This document shows positions 1 through 8,557 of a DNA stretch of 64,000 nt, in pieces. The notes under the pieces are model-generated. The model saw nothing but the letters and a program-made list of their open reading frames with translations. It was not told the DNA's origin and searched no databases. How positions within the stretch are numbered: position 1 is the first letter of the stretch; each line of letters begins with the position of its first letter. The position numbers were made by a program, and so were the translations under genes. Origin of the DNA: DASYKS01 sp035995205 (GTDB lineage: Bacteria > Acidobacteriota > Thermoanaerobaculia > Multivoradales > UBA5704); the NCBI GenBank assembly GCA_035995205.1, contig DASYKS010000057.1:1-64000 (forward strand), given 5' to 3'.

Positions 1-168
1 CGCGGCGTGATCGGCGACTTCCGCGCGCCGGACATCCTTCGCTTCGGCTTCGCTCCCCTCTACCTGCGCTTCGTCGACGTTTGGGACGCCGCGGAGACGC
101 TCGACGACATCTTGAAAACGGGCGCCTGGGACCGGCCCGAATTCCACCGCCGCGCGGCGGTCACCTGA
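1..168 (+). CDS. kynU: Kynureninase, C-terminal fragment
   Basis: This is the last 55 residues of a gene that begins before the window. The stretch DFRAPDILRFGFAPLYLRF matches the conserved C-terminal part of kynureninase, the PLP enzyme that cleaves L-kynurenine (or 3-hydroxykynurenine) to anthranilate (or 3-hydroxyanthranilate) and alanine. The catalytic lysine region lies upstream and is not visible. It ends with TGA, 25 bp before tryptophan 2,3-dioxygenase on the same strand. That enzyme makes N-formylkynurenine, two steps earlier in the pathway, so the two genes very probably form a tryptophan-degradation operon. The identification rests on a short segment, but the neighbour makes it fairly secure. 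Confidence 0.85.
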   Translation, partial: RGVIGDFRAPDILRFGFAPLYLRFVDVWDAAETLDDILKTGAWDRPEFHRRAAVT

Positions 169-193
169 TTCCCGTCCACATCGAAAGGCCCCG

Positions 194-1033
194 ATGACAG
201 ACAGCGACCCGAACGCCCGCCTTGGCGGCGCGTTGACCGATTTCGAGCAGCGGATGAGCTACGGCGACTATCTCGCGCTCGACCAGATCCTGGAAGCCCA
301 GCATCCCCGCTCGGACGATCCGAACGAGCTGCTGTTCATCATCCAGCACCAGACCAGCGAGCTGTGGATCAAGCTGATGCTCCACGAGCTGGAGCAGGCG
401 ATCGAACGGGTGCGCCGCGACGAGCTGCCCCCGGCGTTCAAGTGCCTCGCCCGGGTGTCGCGGATCTTCGAGCAGCTGGTTCAATCGTGGAGCGTGCTCG
501 CGACCCTCACGCCCTCCGAATACGCCCGCATTCGGCCGCATCTCGGCCATTCGAGCGGCTTTCAGTCGTGGCAGTACCGGCTGGTCGAGTTCTACCTCGG
601 CAACAAGAGCCCGGTGCTGATCGGCCCCCACGCCCATCGTCCCGATCTGATCGAGATCCTCAACCGGGCGCTCGCCGCTCCGTCGCTTTATGACGAGGCG
701 ATCCGCCTGCTCGCCCGGCGCGGCTTCGCGATCGACCCGAGCGTGCTCGATCGCGACTTCACTAGAGCCTACGTCGCGCACCCGAGCGTGGAGGCGGCGT
801 GGCTCGCGATCTACCGCAACAGCGGCGAGCACTTCGAGCTGTACGAGCTGTCCGAGGAGCTGGTGGACCTGGAGGACACGTTCCTGCAGTGGCGTTTCCG
901 TCACCTGGTGACGGTGTCGCGGATCATCGGCGCGAAACCCGGCACGGGCGGCACCGAGGGGGTGCCCTACCTGCGCCGGGTGCTCGAAACCCGACTGTTT
1001 CCCGAGCTGTGGCAGGCAAGAACAGAATTATGA
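194..1033 (+). CDS. kynA: Tryptophan 2,3-dioxygenase
   Basis: A 279-residue cytosolic heme enzyme that oxidises L-tryptophan to N-formylkynurenine, the first step of the kynurenine pathway. The length is typical of bacterial TDO. Visible signatures are FIIQHQTSELW with the active-site His52, SGFQSWQYR (residues 121-129) for substrate and structure, the proximal heme His237 in WRFRHLVTVSR, and the substrate loop GTGGTEGVPYL (250-260). The ATG at 194 follows the kynureninase stop by 25 bp, and no better start is seen. Co-directional with kynU, so probably co-transcribed. No kynurenine formamidase is seen in the window; it may lie upstream. Nothing in the sequence looks broken. Confidence 0.96.
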   Translation: MTDSDPNARLGGALTDFEQRMSYGDYLALDQILEAQHPRSDDPNELLFIIQHQTSELWIKLMLHELEQAIERVRRDELPPAFKCLARVSRIFEQLVQSWSVLATLTPSEYARIRPHLGHSSGFQSWQYRLVEFYLGNKSPVLIGPHAHRPDLIEILNRALAAPSLYDEAIRLLARRGFAIDPSVLDRDFTRAYVAHPSVEAAWLAIYRNSGEHFELYELSEELVDLEDTFLQWRFRHLVTVSRIIGAKPGTGGTEGVPYLRRVLETRLFPELWQARTEL

Positions 1034-1036
1034 AGG

Positions 1037-1074
1037 GCGAATCAAGAATCGAGAATTCCAGATTCAAGATTCGC
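1037..1074. terminator. AT-rich hairpin between convergent genes
   Basis: GGCGAATC (1037-1044) pairs with GATTCGCC (1067-1074), with further internal AATC/GATT pairing in an AT-rich stretch unlike its surroundings. It lies in the 51-bp gap between the convergent tryptophan dioxygenase and ATP-grasp genes. That position suits a bidirectional terminator, but there is no clean T-run, so the role is inferred from position. Confidence 0.35.
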
Positions 1075-1084
1075 CATTCGCTTC

Positions 1085-2077
1085 TTACTTCCGCGCCGCC
1101 ACTTCCGTCGTCGTCCGCTCCGCCAGATCGCTCGCCCCTTCCGCGTAGGAGCGGATGAACGTTCCCCAGGTGCAGTTGTTCTGGCCGGGTACGTGCGCCT
1201 GGGCGCGGCGGATCGCCATGTTGGCGACCGCTTCGACGATCCATTCGAAGTTGTCGGGGCCGATCGAATTCAGATCGGCGTCCGGCGCCGGGTTGCAGAA
1301 GTCGATCGCGTAGGGGACGCCGTCGCGGACCGCCAGCTCGACCGTATTGAAGTCGTAGCCGAGGCCGACGTTTAAGCGCAGCACCGCGTCGTACAGCTTG
1401 TCGTAGAGCCCCGGCTCGATCGGCTCGGGAATGCGCACGTAGCGCTCGTGGAAATACGCGCCCGGGTCGTAGCGCATGATCTGGATGTCTTTGCGGTCGA
1501 TCGAGTAGCAGCGGAAGTACTCGGTGAACTTGATTTCCTCTTGCAGCATCATGACCAGCTGGCCGGTCTCCGCGTAGGCGCGGAAGAAATCCTCCCGGTC
1601 CTTGACCCGGTAGACGCTCTTCCAGCCGCCGCCGTCGAACGGCTTGAAGAACGCGGGAAAGCCGACGTATTCGAAGATCGCCTCCCAATCGAGCGGATAG
1701 GCGAGGTTCCTCATCGACTCGGCCTTGGTGTCGGGCGGATGCTCGTAGGAAGGCAAGAGAACCGTCTTCGGCACCGCGACGCCGATCCGGGTGGCGAGCG
1801 CGTTGTTGAAGAACTTCTCGTCGGCGCTCCACCAGAACGGGTTGTTGAGCACGGCGGCGCCGAGCAGCGCCTCGTTCTTCAAAAAGCCGCGGTAGAATGG
1901 GATGTCTTGCGAGATCCGGTCGATGATCACGTCGTAGCCGGTCGACTCGCCCTGCTTGATCTTGTCGATCCGGACCGCCTCGGCGACGACGTCGCCTTTC
2001 GCCTTCGCGTTGACCCGGTCGATGAACGCCCAGGGGAAGGTATTCTCCTGCCCGAAGAGGATGCCGATTTTCTTCAT
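1085..2077 (-). CDS. ATP-grasp domain protein (RimK/GshB-like)
   Basis: A 330-residue protein starting MKKIGILFGQENTFPW, with an N-terminal Rossmann-like segment and an ATP-grasp core. Supporting features are the glycine-rich ATP loop region GFPAFFKPFDGGGWKSVYRV (about residues 145-165), the following MLQEEIKFTEYFRCYSI strand, and a late acidic region VPYAIDFCNPAPDADLNSIG that would hold the Mg-binding acidic and Asn residues. ATP-grasp enzymes join a carboxylate to an amine or thiol through an acyl-phosphate; the substrate cannot be read from the sequence. No signal peptide, so cytosolic. It is transcribed toward the kynurenine genes from its own promoter region (2078-2252, shared with the divergent C25 peptidase). 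The function beyond the fold is unknown. Confidence 0.75.
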   Translation of the reverse strand: MKKIGILFGQENTFPWAFIDRVNAKAKGDVVAEAVRIDKIKQGESTGYDVIIDRISQDIPFYRGFLKNEALLGAAVLNNPFWWSADEKFFNNALATRIGVAVPKTVLLPSYEHPPDTKAESMRNLAYPLDWEAIFEYVGFPAFFKPFDGGGWKSVYRVKDREDFFRAYAETGQLVMMLQEEIKFTEYFRCYSIDRKDIQIMRYDPGAYFHERYVRIPEPIEPGLYDKLYDAVLRLNVGLGYDFNTVELAVRDGVPYAIDFCNPAPDADLNSIGPDNFEWIVEAVANMAIRRAQAHVPGQNNCTWGTFIRSYAEGASDLAERTTTEVAARK

Positions 2078-2252
2078 GCGATTCCCTTTTGACGGTGCCC
2101 GCTTCAGGCGGGCCTCTTAGATTCGTTCGAGAAAGGTGTTGGAAGGCCGATCGCGCGGATGGGCGCGCGAACTTTAGCACAGGGGGCGCGAGCCCTCGGT
2201 CCCCACAGCCGGCCGCGAATCGGTAGAATCCCCGGACTCCGAGAGCCTACTC

Positions 2253-4949
2253 ATGACGATGAAACGCCTCCCCTCCCTCTTCCGTTCGCTCCAGGCGGCG
2301 ACCTGGCTGGCCCTGGCGGCTCCGGCGGCGCTGCTCGCCGCGGGCCCCGCGCCCCAGTCTGCCCAGAATGCCGCGTTCAAGATCTTCCTCTCCGAGCCGG
2401 GCGTCTACCGGGTGACCTACGAGGATCTGGTGAAGGCGGGCCTTTCGGGCGAGCCCGAGAGCGACGCGATGGGTCTTACCAACCGCGGCCGGCCGGTGCC
2501 GATCTGGATCGAGGACCGCGACGACGGTCAATTCGGCCCCGGCGACCATCTGGAATTCGTCGGCGACCGCCTGGCCGGCGAGGTCACCTATTACAACGAG
2601 CACTCCAACCTGAACGTCTACCGGCTGCAGGTGGACGCCGGCGCGGACGGGTCGCCTCCGGCACGGATGACCTCGCCGGCCGGCGGCGCGCCGCGTCACT
2701 CCGCCGTGGTGACGTTCTCCGCCCGGCAGCATTTCGAGCACGACACGATCCTGCTGCGCTTCCCCGACCGGGAGGACAAGCCGAAGGAGCTCTGGTTCTG
2801 GGCCAAGCTCACTCAGGACTCGAAGCCCTTCCGCCAGGAGGTCGACCTGTCGGATCTCGACCATCAGCCGCTCGACCCGGACCACCCCGAGCCGGTGCGG
2901 GTGACGGTGGAGATCCGCGGCTGGTCGCAGCCGGCGCGCAAGGCGCCTTTGCTCACCGATCATTCGGTCGAGCTCTGGTTCGCGGCCAAGAACGTCGCGA
3001 CGACCACCTGGAACAATCCCGAGGGGATGCAGAAAATCACGGCCGAGATCCCCGCGGCTTCGGTCAAACCGGGCAAGGCGGCGATCGAGGTACGCATCCC
3101 GGTCCGTCCGAATTCCGAGACCGGCGAGTCGCTGATCGACGTTTCGGTGCTCAATTCGATCGAGGTCGTCTACCCTCGATCGCACGCGGTGAACCCCGCC
3201 GTCCCGGTTCGTCTGGAGATCCCGCCGGACGCCGCGGTCGCCACCCTATGGGTCCGCGGCGGCGCGCCTTTCGCGCTCTACGGCGAAGCGGGCAGCCGCA
3301 TTCCGTCGACCGCCGTGGCGCAGATCGCCGAGCCGGACGGCCGCAATCGCGCCGTGTTCCTGCTCCCCCGTCCGGAAACCGTGCTCTGGGCGGTCGCGCC
3401 CTCGGCTCTCGCCGCGCCGCTCGCGATCGAGCGCGATCAGCCGTCTTCCTGGGCGACGTTCGCCCAGCCGGTCGATTATCTGATCATCGCCCATCCGCGG
3501 CTGCTCGCCGCGATCGAGCCGCTCGCCGAGCTGCACCGGAAGCGGGGCCTGAAGGTCGCCGTGATCGACGTCGAAGACCTCTACGACGAGTGGAACGGCG
3601 GCATCCTCGACCCGAAGGCGATCAAGGATTTCCTGCGCCACGCCTGGCGCGACTTCCCCAAGCCCGCGCCTCGCTTCGTGCTGCTGGTGGGCGACGCGAG
3701 CTGGGACCCGAAAAACCTGCACGCGAGCGAGGTGGAAGGCGAGGAATACGTCGATTCCGCCTACAACCCGGGGCACGGCTCCGAGTTCGCGAAGATCATC
3801 TCCACCCCCTATTCGGAACGCGGCGCCCTGGAGCACCGAAACCTCGTGCCGACCTGGAACTACGGCACGTTCGACGGCCACGCCGCGGGCGACAACTGGT
3901 TCGTCGACGTCGAGGAGGACGACCTGAAGCCCGAGATGGCGATCGGCCGGCTGCCGGTGATCGAGCCCGAGGAGGTTACGGCGATCGTCGCCAAGACCGC
4001 CGACTACCTCTCCCGGCCGGAGCTCGGCCCCTGGCGGCGCGACGTGCTCTGGGTGACCAACGAAGAGCCCATCATGCAGGGTTGGAGCGACGAGATGGCG
4101 CGCGATCTTTCGCCGCGCGGCTTTACCGCTCGCAAGGTCTACCCGCAACCGCAGGAGGAGGGGGCGCCGAACCCCGACCAGCAGCACCTGGTCGAAGCGC
4201 TCGGCCAGGGCGAGCTACTGGTCCATTTCCTCGGCCATGGCGGCCGGTTCATCTGGCGCACCGGGCCGCCCGATTGGACCAAGCATCGCGACCTGTTCAA
4301 CCTCTCCGACCTCGACAAGCTGCCCGAGAGCCGCCGCCTGCCGATCATCCTGTCGATGACCTGCTACTCGGCGCCGTTCGACCATCCGACCGCCGATTCG
4401 ATCGGCGAGAAGTTCCTGCGCCTGCCGAAGAAGGGGGCGGTCGCGGTGATCGCCGCCTCGTGGCGCAACTCGCCGTACAAGCAGATGAGCGAGATGCTGA
4501 TCAAGAACCTACTCGCCCCGGGGGCGACGATCGGCGAGGCGCTGGCGCGCACCAAGCGCGAGTGCCACGACGAGGAGTTCATCAAGCAGTACAACCTGCT
4601 CGGCGATCCGGCCCTGCCGCTCGCGATCCCGGAGCCGCTGGTGCTCGCCGCCGCGGCGTCCTCCGGTTCCGCCACCGGCTCGGTACCGGAGTTCTCGGCG
4701 CGCCGCGCGGCCGGCGAACGGCTCGCGGGCGACGCCACCGTCGACTGGCTGGACGAGAACGGCGCGGTGCTCGCGACCGAGCAGGTGCGCGCCAAGGGAC
4801 TTCAGCTCGACCTGCGCTACAAAGGCAAGGCCGAGGCCGCAAGCGCCGTCCGCTCGGCGCGGATCTATCTCTGGGATACCCAAACCGGCCGCGACGCGGC
4901 GGGCGCCATCGCCCTGCCGCCACCGGCCGCGGAGACACCGACCAAATGA
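2253..4949 (+). CDS. Gingipain-type C25 family cysteine peptidase, secreted
   Basis: 898 residues with an N-terminal signal peptide (about 1-30). The first part (40-390) is an extended beta-rich region. The caspase-fold peptidase domain starts near residue 403 with FAQPVDYLIIAHPRLL and continues through LRHAWRDFPKPAPRFVLLVG. The catalytic dyad of clan CD peptidases is visible: His662 in LVHFLGHGG and Cys704 in LSMTCYSAPFDHP. The loop AIGRLPVIEPEE (563-574) is also typical of C25. Unlike Porphyromonas gingipains there is no visible type IX sorting tail; the C-terminus is a short beta domain (residues about 800-898). The last codons overlap the start of a lipoprotein gene, so the two are translationally coupled. 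A second possible start lies two codons downstream (ATG at 2259). Protease specificity cannot be predicted. Confidence 0.86.
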   Translation: MTMKRLPSLFRSLQAATWLALAAPAALLAAGPAPQSAQNAAFKIFLSEPGVYRVTYEDLVKAGLSGEPESDAMGLTNRGRPVPIWIEDRDDGQFGPGDHLEFVGDRLAGEVTYYNEHSNLNVYRLQVDAGADGSPPARMTSPAGGAPRHSAVVTFSARQHFEHDTILLRFPDREDKPKELWFWAKLTQDSKPFRQEVDLSDLDHQPLDPDHPEPVRVTVEIRGWSQPARKAPLLTDHSVELWFAAKNVATTTWNNPEGMQKITAEIPAASVKPGKAAIEVRIPVRPNSETGESLIDVSVLNSIEVVYPRSHAVNPAVPVRLEIPPDAAVATLWVRGGAPFALYGEAGSRIPSTAVAQIAEPDGRNRAVFLLPRPETVLWAVAPSALAAPLAIERDQPSSWATFAQPVDYLIIAHPRLLAAIEPLAELHRKRGLKVAVIDVEDLYDEWNGGILDPKAIKDFLRHAWRDFPKPAPRFVLLVGDASWDPKNLHASEVEGEEYVDSAYNPGHGSEFAKIISTPYSERGALEHRNLVPTWNYGTFDGHAAGDNWFVDVEEDDLKPEMAIGRLPVIEPEEVTAIVAKTADYLSRPELGPWRRDVLWVTNEEPIMQGWSDEMARDLSPRGFTARKVYPQPQEEGAPNPDQQHLVEALGQGELLVHFLGHGGRFIWRTGPPDWTKHRDLFNLSDLDKLPESRRLPIILSMTCYSAPFDHPTADSIGEKFLRLPKKGAVAVIAASWRNSPYKQMSEMLIKNLLAPGATIGEALARTKRECHDEEFIKQYNLLGDPALPLAIPEPLVLAAAASSGSATGSVPEFSARRAAGERLAGDATVDWLDENGAVLATEQVRAKGLQLDLRYKGKAEAASAVRSARIYLWDTQTGRDAAGAIALPPPAAETPTK

Positions 4950-5485
4950 TCGCGCTCCCCTCGCACTCCCCGGTTGCCGCCACGTTCGCCCTGATCTCCG
5001 CGCTCGCGATCGCCGCCTGCTCCGCCTGCTCCTCCGGCGGCGCCAAGCCGGCGGCGCAACCGGCCGGCCAAGCGCCCGCTCCAACGGCCGCGGAAGAGTC
5101 GCAAGGCGCCTCCGGCGCGCCCCCGTCGAGCGTAGTGTCGAAGATCGACGATACGTCGGGAGCGGCGCTGCCCGCCAACGCCAAGCCGATGGAGGCGACG
5201 GTCGACATCAAGAACACGGTCCGCTGGTCGACCGCCTCGGAAGTCGAAAATTTCGGCTACGACGTCTACCGCGGCGAAAGCGAAACGGGGCCGTTCGTCC
5301 GCCTCACCTCGAAGCCCATCCCCGGCGCCGGCACCTCGGACGAGCCGCACAAGTACTCCTACGAGGATCGCGACATCGACCCGACCAAGGACTACTGGTA
5401 CTACGTCGAGAGCGTCTCCTATTCCGGCGTCCGCGAGCACTTCACCCCGGTGCAAAAAGCGAAGGCGAAGCAGCCGAAACTGTAA
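4946..5485 (+). CDS. Lipoprotein with fibronectin type III-like domain
   Basis: A 179-residue protein. Its ATG overlaps the TGA of the C25 peptidase gene (ATGA), which fixes the start and indicates translational coupling. The N-terminus is hydrophobic and ends in a lipobox, IAAC, so it is probably a lipid-anchored envelope protein. A low-complexity Ala/Pro/Gly/Ser linker follows to about residue 65. The rest, with NTVRWSTASEVENFGYDVYRG, then TSKPIPGAGTSDEPHKYSYE and DYWYYVESVSYSG, has the strand pattern of an FN3-like beta-sandwich. The coupling suggests a partner or anchor for the peptidase, but that is inferred from gene order only. Confidence 0.75.
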   Translation: MIALPSHSPVAATFALISALAIAACSACSSGGAKPAAQPAGQAPAPTAAEESQGASGAPPSSVVSKIDDTSGAALPANAKPMEATVDIKNTVRWSTASEVENFGYDVYRGESETGPFVRLTSKPIPGAGTSDEPHKYSYEDRDIDPTKDYWYYVESVSYSGVREHFTPVQKAKAKQPKL

Positions 5486-5513
5486 GGCGGGGACTCGGCG
5501 GAGACCCGATCCC

Positions 5514-5533
5514 GGGGCGCACCGGAACGCCCC
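5514..5533. terminator. GC hairpin between convergent genes
   Basis: GGGGCG (5514-5519) pairs with CGCCCC (5528-5533) in the 66-bp gap between the lipoprotein gene and a convergent gene on the other strand. There is no U-tract, so it may only support Rho-dependent termination or mRNA 3' protection. Confidence 0.3.
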
Positions 5534-5551
5534 AGGCGCCGTCCTCCGAGG

Positions 5552-6042
5552 TCAGTCCTCAAGTTTCGCGAACCCGCTCGGGTTCGCGCCTTCCGGTGCG
5601 TTCGGCGCGACCGTGGAGGCGGGGCAAAAACGCGAGATGCGGTTGAGATTCGCCCGCGTCCAATTGACGAAGCTCAGATCGCCCATCCACTCGGTCCAGA
5701 GGCCGCTCAACAGTTTCAGATGAACGAACTCCAGCTCTCCGGAGTCGCTGCCCCTTCCGGATAAATAGTTGCCCAGCACACGGACCCGGTCGCCCCTGCC
5801 GGCGCCACCGGTTCCCTTCTGGAACCAGCGACCGCTCCAGCCGTCGAAGGTGGTGCTGTACCAGGTTCCGTCGGGTCGGAAGCAGATGTTCTGGTCCGCC
5901 GGGCCGGTCATTTCGGCATCGCTGTCGACGTAAAAGCTCACGGTCCAGAGGCCCACCGGATGTTGGACACCGCGCACGCTTCATCCGGCGCGCCGAGAGC
6001 GAGGAGGGCGACGGCGGCAATCGCAAGGATCAGGGTTTTCAT
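5552..6042 (-). pseudogene. Small secreted protein interrupted by a frameshift
   Basis: The start is supported by GAAAGGAAACC just upstream of ATG at 6042 and by a good signal peptide, MKTLILAIAAVALLALG. This frame runs only to a TGA at 5938-5940, 34 codons in. A second frame, offset by one base, is open from there to 5552 and encodes a coherent, tryptophan-rich small domain (VGLWTVSFYVDSDAEM, TWYSTTFDGWSGRWFQKG, LKLLSGLWTEWMGDLSF). Restoring one base near 5960-5968 would join signal peptide and mature part into a protein of about 163 residues. So this is either a real one-base deletion or a sequencing or assembly error. No known family is recognised. A GTG at 5977 could start the second frame alone, but it would have no export signal. 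Confidence 0.55.
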
Positions 6043-6136
6043 AAAAAGGTTTCCTTTCGTCGTCCGAGTCGCGAAGACGCCGTTCAGCAATGGGATCAGG
6101 GATTCCCGGGGATGATGAACCGTATTTGAAAGGATT

Positions 6137-6469
6137 GTGTTACGCGTGTCCACTCCTTCCGTCACAGCCGGCGGGGCATTCATCATCTGCCGTTACGACC
6201 TCGCACCCCTCCACGCCTTCCCCTCCGATTTCGCCGGTCGCACGGTCGGACTGGCGATCGATCCGGCGGCGCCGGACTTCCTGTACGCGCAGGTCGATAC
6301 GGACGGCCTCTATGAAAGCGCCGACCGCGGGGGGACCTGGCACCGCCTCGGCCAAGGCCCGGATCATCACTACCTGTCCTTTTCGCTCGGCGTCGACCGG
6401 CAAGATCCGCGCCGGATCTACATCGGTTCGAGCGGCGGCGGACTGCTCGCTTTCACCAAGAGGCGGTGA
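6137..6469 (+). CDS. Short BNR/Asp-box repeat fragment
   Basis: A 110-codon frame from GTG at 6137, with AAAGGA three bases upstream; a second GTG at 6146 is possible. The middle, VGLAIDPAAPDFLYAQVDTD, and the following ADRGGTWHRLG are typical of BNR/Asp-box (sialidase or VPS10-like propeller) repeats, as is VDRQDPRRIYIGSSGGGLL near the end. One and a half to two blades cannot form a propeller, so this looks like the remnant of a larger exoprotein such as the one at 39420-42554. It has no signal peptide. It could be a decayed gene or a small adaptor. Confidence 0.42.
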   Translation: MLRVSTPSVTAGGAFIICRYDLAPLHAFPSDFAGRTVGLAIDPAAPDFLYAQVDTDGLYESADRGGTWHRLGQGPDHHYLSFSLGVDRQDPRRIYIGSSGGGLLAFTKRR

Positions 6470-6535
6470 GTCTCATAGACGCTTCGAAGGCGGTGGACCC
6501 GGTCCGGTCGTCCGTGGTTGGGTACCGAGGCGTCT

Positions 6536-7039
6536 CTACTTGGCGGCGAATTTGTCCAACGCGCGCTGCATGCCGGCGAGCACGCCGGAGGAGCCGTCCG
6601 GCCGTCCTTCGTCATAGAAGTAGCGATAGGTCTCTCTCGGCGCGCGCAGGTCGGGATCGAGCTTGCCGGCCGAAGAGAAGAAGAGCGTGCGCGGGATGTA
6701 CTGGCCGTCCGGACCGAAGTCTTTCAAGAGATCCTTGTTCTGGTCCTGATCGAGCCGGATCATCACGAACTTCTTCGCCATCTCGACCACTTTCGCGTCG
6801 TGGAACACGGCGCTGTAGTTCTTGCAGTGCGGGCACCACTCGGTGAACACGACCAGACAGATCGGCTTGCTGTCCTTCTTCGCGTCCGCGAGGCCGTCGG
6901 CATAGGGGCGCCAGGCGATCCCGGCGTCGTTCCAATCGCCGCCGGCATGGGCGGGCTTGGGGGTGCCGAGCGTACCGAACAGGGCGAGAAGGGTGAGGAG
7001 GGGAAGCGTAGCGCGGCGAGTGCGGCGGGTCTGCGGCAT
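6536..7039 (-). CDS. Exported thioredoxin-fold protein
   Basis: 167 residues with a basic, hydrophobic N-terminus ending in PAHAGGDW, a likely signal peptide cut near residue 32. The mature part has the thioredoxin-like active site FTEWCPHCKNY with Cys69 and Cys72, followed by a DQDQNKDLLKDFG region and the cis-Pro segment YIPRTLFFSSAGK. This is the DUF255/thioredoxin_7 style of fold, as in DsbD C-terminal-like domains. It probably acts in the periplasm in disulfide reduction or exchange; the partner is unknown. It faces away from the sulfatase gene, with about 70 bp between the two starts. Confidence 0.85.
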   Translation of the reverse strand: MPQTRRTRRATLPLLTLLALFGTLGTPKPAHAGGDWNDAGIAWRPYADGLADAKKDSKPICLVVFTEWCPHCKNYSAVFHDAKVVEMAKKFVMIRLDQDQNKDLLKDFGPDGQYIPRTLFFSSAGKLDPDLRAPRETYRYFYDEGRPDGSSGVLAGMQRALDKFAAK

Positions 7040-7111
7040 AGGCGTAGGTCTCCAGGAAGGAACCGAATCTTACCATTCCGGGGCACTTCCGCGTGTTAGC
7101 CTTTGGCCATC

Positions 7112-8551
7112 ATGACCAGCCAGAGAAGGATCGTTCTTCTCCTCGGATCGACCGTCGCGGCCCTCGCCCTCTCGGCCGGCGGGTGGACCCCCGCCGTCGC
7201 GCGCGGCTCGGCGTCCGGCGCTCCCGATTCCCTGACTCCCCCCTCGCGGCCGAACATCGTGTTCATCCTGACCGACGACCAGCGGTGGGACGCCCTGGGT
7301 GCGGCGGGCAATCCGATCGTCAAGACGCCGAATCTCGATCGGCTCGCGGCGCGCGGCGTGATGTTCACCAATACTTTCGGCACCACGCCGGTCTGTTACG
7401 CCAGCCGCGCCACGCTCTACACCGGCCAGTACAACCGGCGTCATCAGGTGGACAGCTTCGAGGATTTCCTGTCGCCCGAGGCGTTCGCCCAAACCTATCC
7501 GGCCATTCTCCGCCGCGCCGGCTACTACACCGGTTTCATCGGCAAATGGGGGCTCGGCGGCGAGCTGCCGGAGCAGGAGTTCGACGACTGGCAGGGCTTC
7601 GCCGGCCAGGGCAACTACTTCGAGCCGGGCATCCCGGAGCACCTCACGAGGCGCCAGGGGCATCAGGCGGCGGAGTTCGTGCGCACCGCGCGCGAGCCGT
7701 TCCAGCTGACGCTGGCGTTCAAGGCGCCCCACGTCCAGGACGGCGGCTGCTCCTGCACGATGCCGCCGGACGCCGAGGATCTGCATCTCTACGACGACGT
7801 CGCGATCCCGAAGCCGCACACCGCGACCGACGCGGCGTTCGCGGCGCTTCCCGAGTTCCTGCGCGAATCGGAAGGGCGCTTCCGCTGGTTCGACCAGTTC
7901 GGCACGCCAGAGCTGGACCAAAAATCGCGCAAGGATTACTACCGTCTGATCACCGGCATGGACCGCGCGGTCGGCGAGATGCTCGCCGCCCTCGATGCGC
8001 GAGGTCTCACCGATCGAACGGTGATCGTCTTCACCTCCGACAACGGCCTCCTGCTCGGCGAGCACGGCCTGACCGGCAAATGGCTGATGTACGAAGAGTC
8101 GATCCGCGTCCCCCTGTTCGTGGTCTGGCCCGGCCTCCCCGCGGCGCGCCAGGGGGCGAAATCCAAGAAGATGGCGCTCAACGTCGACATCGCCCCGACG
8201 CTCCTCGACGCCGCCGGACTCCCCGTCCCCGCCGGCATGCAGGGCAAGAGCTTGAAGCCGCTCGTCTTCGGTACGCCCACGACCTGGCGCGGCGATTGGT
8301 TCTACGAGCACCACCTGGTCTTCAACCGCATCCCGATGAGCGAAGGGGTCCGCCGCTCGCGCTGGAAGTACGTCCGCTTCACCAGCGAAACCCCGGTCTA
8401 CGAACAGCTGTTCGACCTCGACTACGACCCTTATGAAGAGCAGGACATCCTGCACACCCCGTCCGTCTTCAACCACCGGCCCTGGTTTTACCGGAAGATT
8501 CTGAACAGTCTGCGCGGGCGGTGGCAGCAGTTGCGGACGGCGCTGGAGTGA
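7112..8551 (+). CDS. Sulfatase (formylglycine type), exported
   Basis: 479 residues from ATG at 7112; an in-frame TTG at 7103 is less likely. A signal peptide covers about residues 1-31. The sulfatase fold is clear: FILTDDQRWD carries metal-binding Asp55 and Asp56; the modification motif CYASR has Cys95 followed by x-A-S-R, the sequence converted to C-alpha-formylglycine; and TSDNGLLLGEHG carries the late metal and active-site residues. The enzyme hydrolyses sulfate esters, probably of polysaccharides, in the periplasm or outside. A formylglycine-generating enzyme is required for activity and is not in this window. The C-terminal domain (YDPYEEQDI) is typical of N-sulfoglucosamine or choline-sulfatase-like members, but the substrate is not identifiable. 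Confidence 0.92.
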   Translation: MTSQRRIVLLLGSTVAALALSAGGWTPAVARGSASGAPDSLTPPSRPNIVFILTDDQRWDALGAAGNPIVKTPNLDRLAARGVMFTNTFGTTPVCYASRATLYTGQYNRRHQVDSFEDFLSPEAFAQTYPAILRRAGYYTGFIGKWGLGGELPEQEFDDWQGFAGQGNYFEPGIPEHLTRRQGHQAAEFVRTAREPFQLTLAFKAPHVQDGGCSCTMPPDAEDLHLYDDVAIPKPHTATDAAFAALPEFLRESEGRFRWFDQFGTPELDQKSRKDYYRLITGMDRAVGEMLAALDARGLTDRTVIVFTSDNGLLLGEHGLTGKWLMYEESIRVPLFVVWPGLPAARQGAKSKKMALNVDIAPTLLDAAGLPVPAGMQGKSLKPLVFGTPTTWRGDWFYEHHLVFNRIPMSEGVRRSRWKYVRFTSETPVYEQLFDLDYDPYEEQDILHTPSVFNHRPWFYRKILNSLRGRWQQLRTALE

Positions 8552-8557
8552 AAAGCA

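Noticed and set aside
2159..4945. Long plus-strand frame overlapping the C25 peptidase in another frame
   Set aside because: Composition is Arg/Pro/Gly-rich, typical of a shadow frame; only its end (from 4946) is the real lipoprotein gene.
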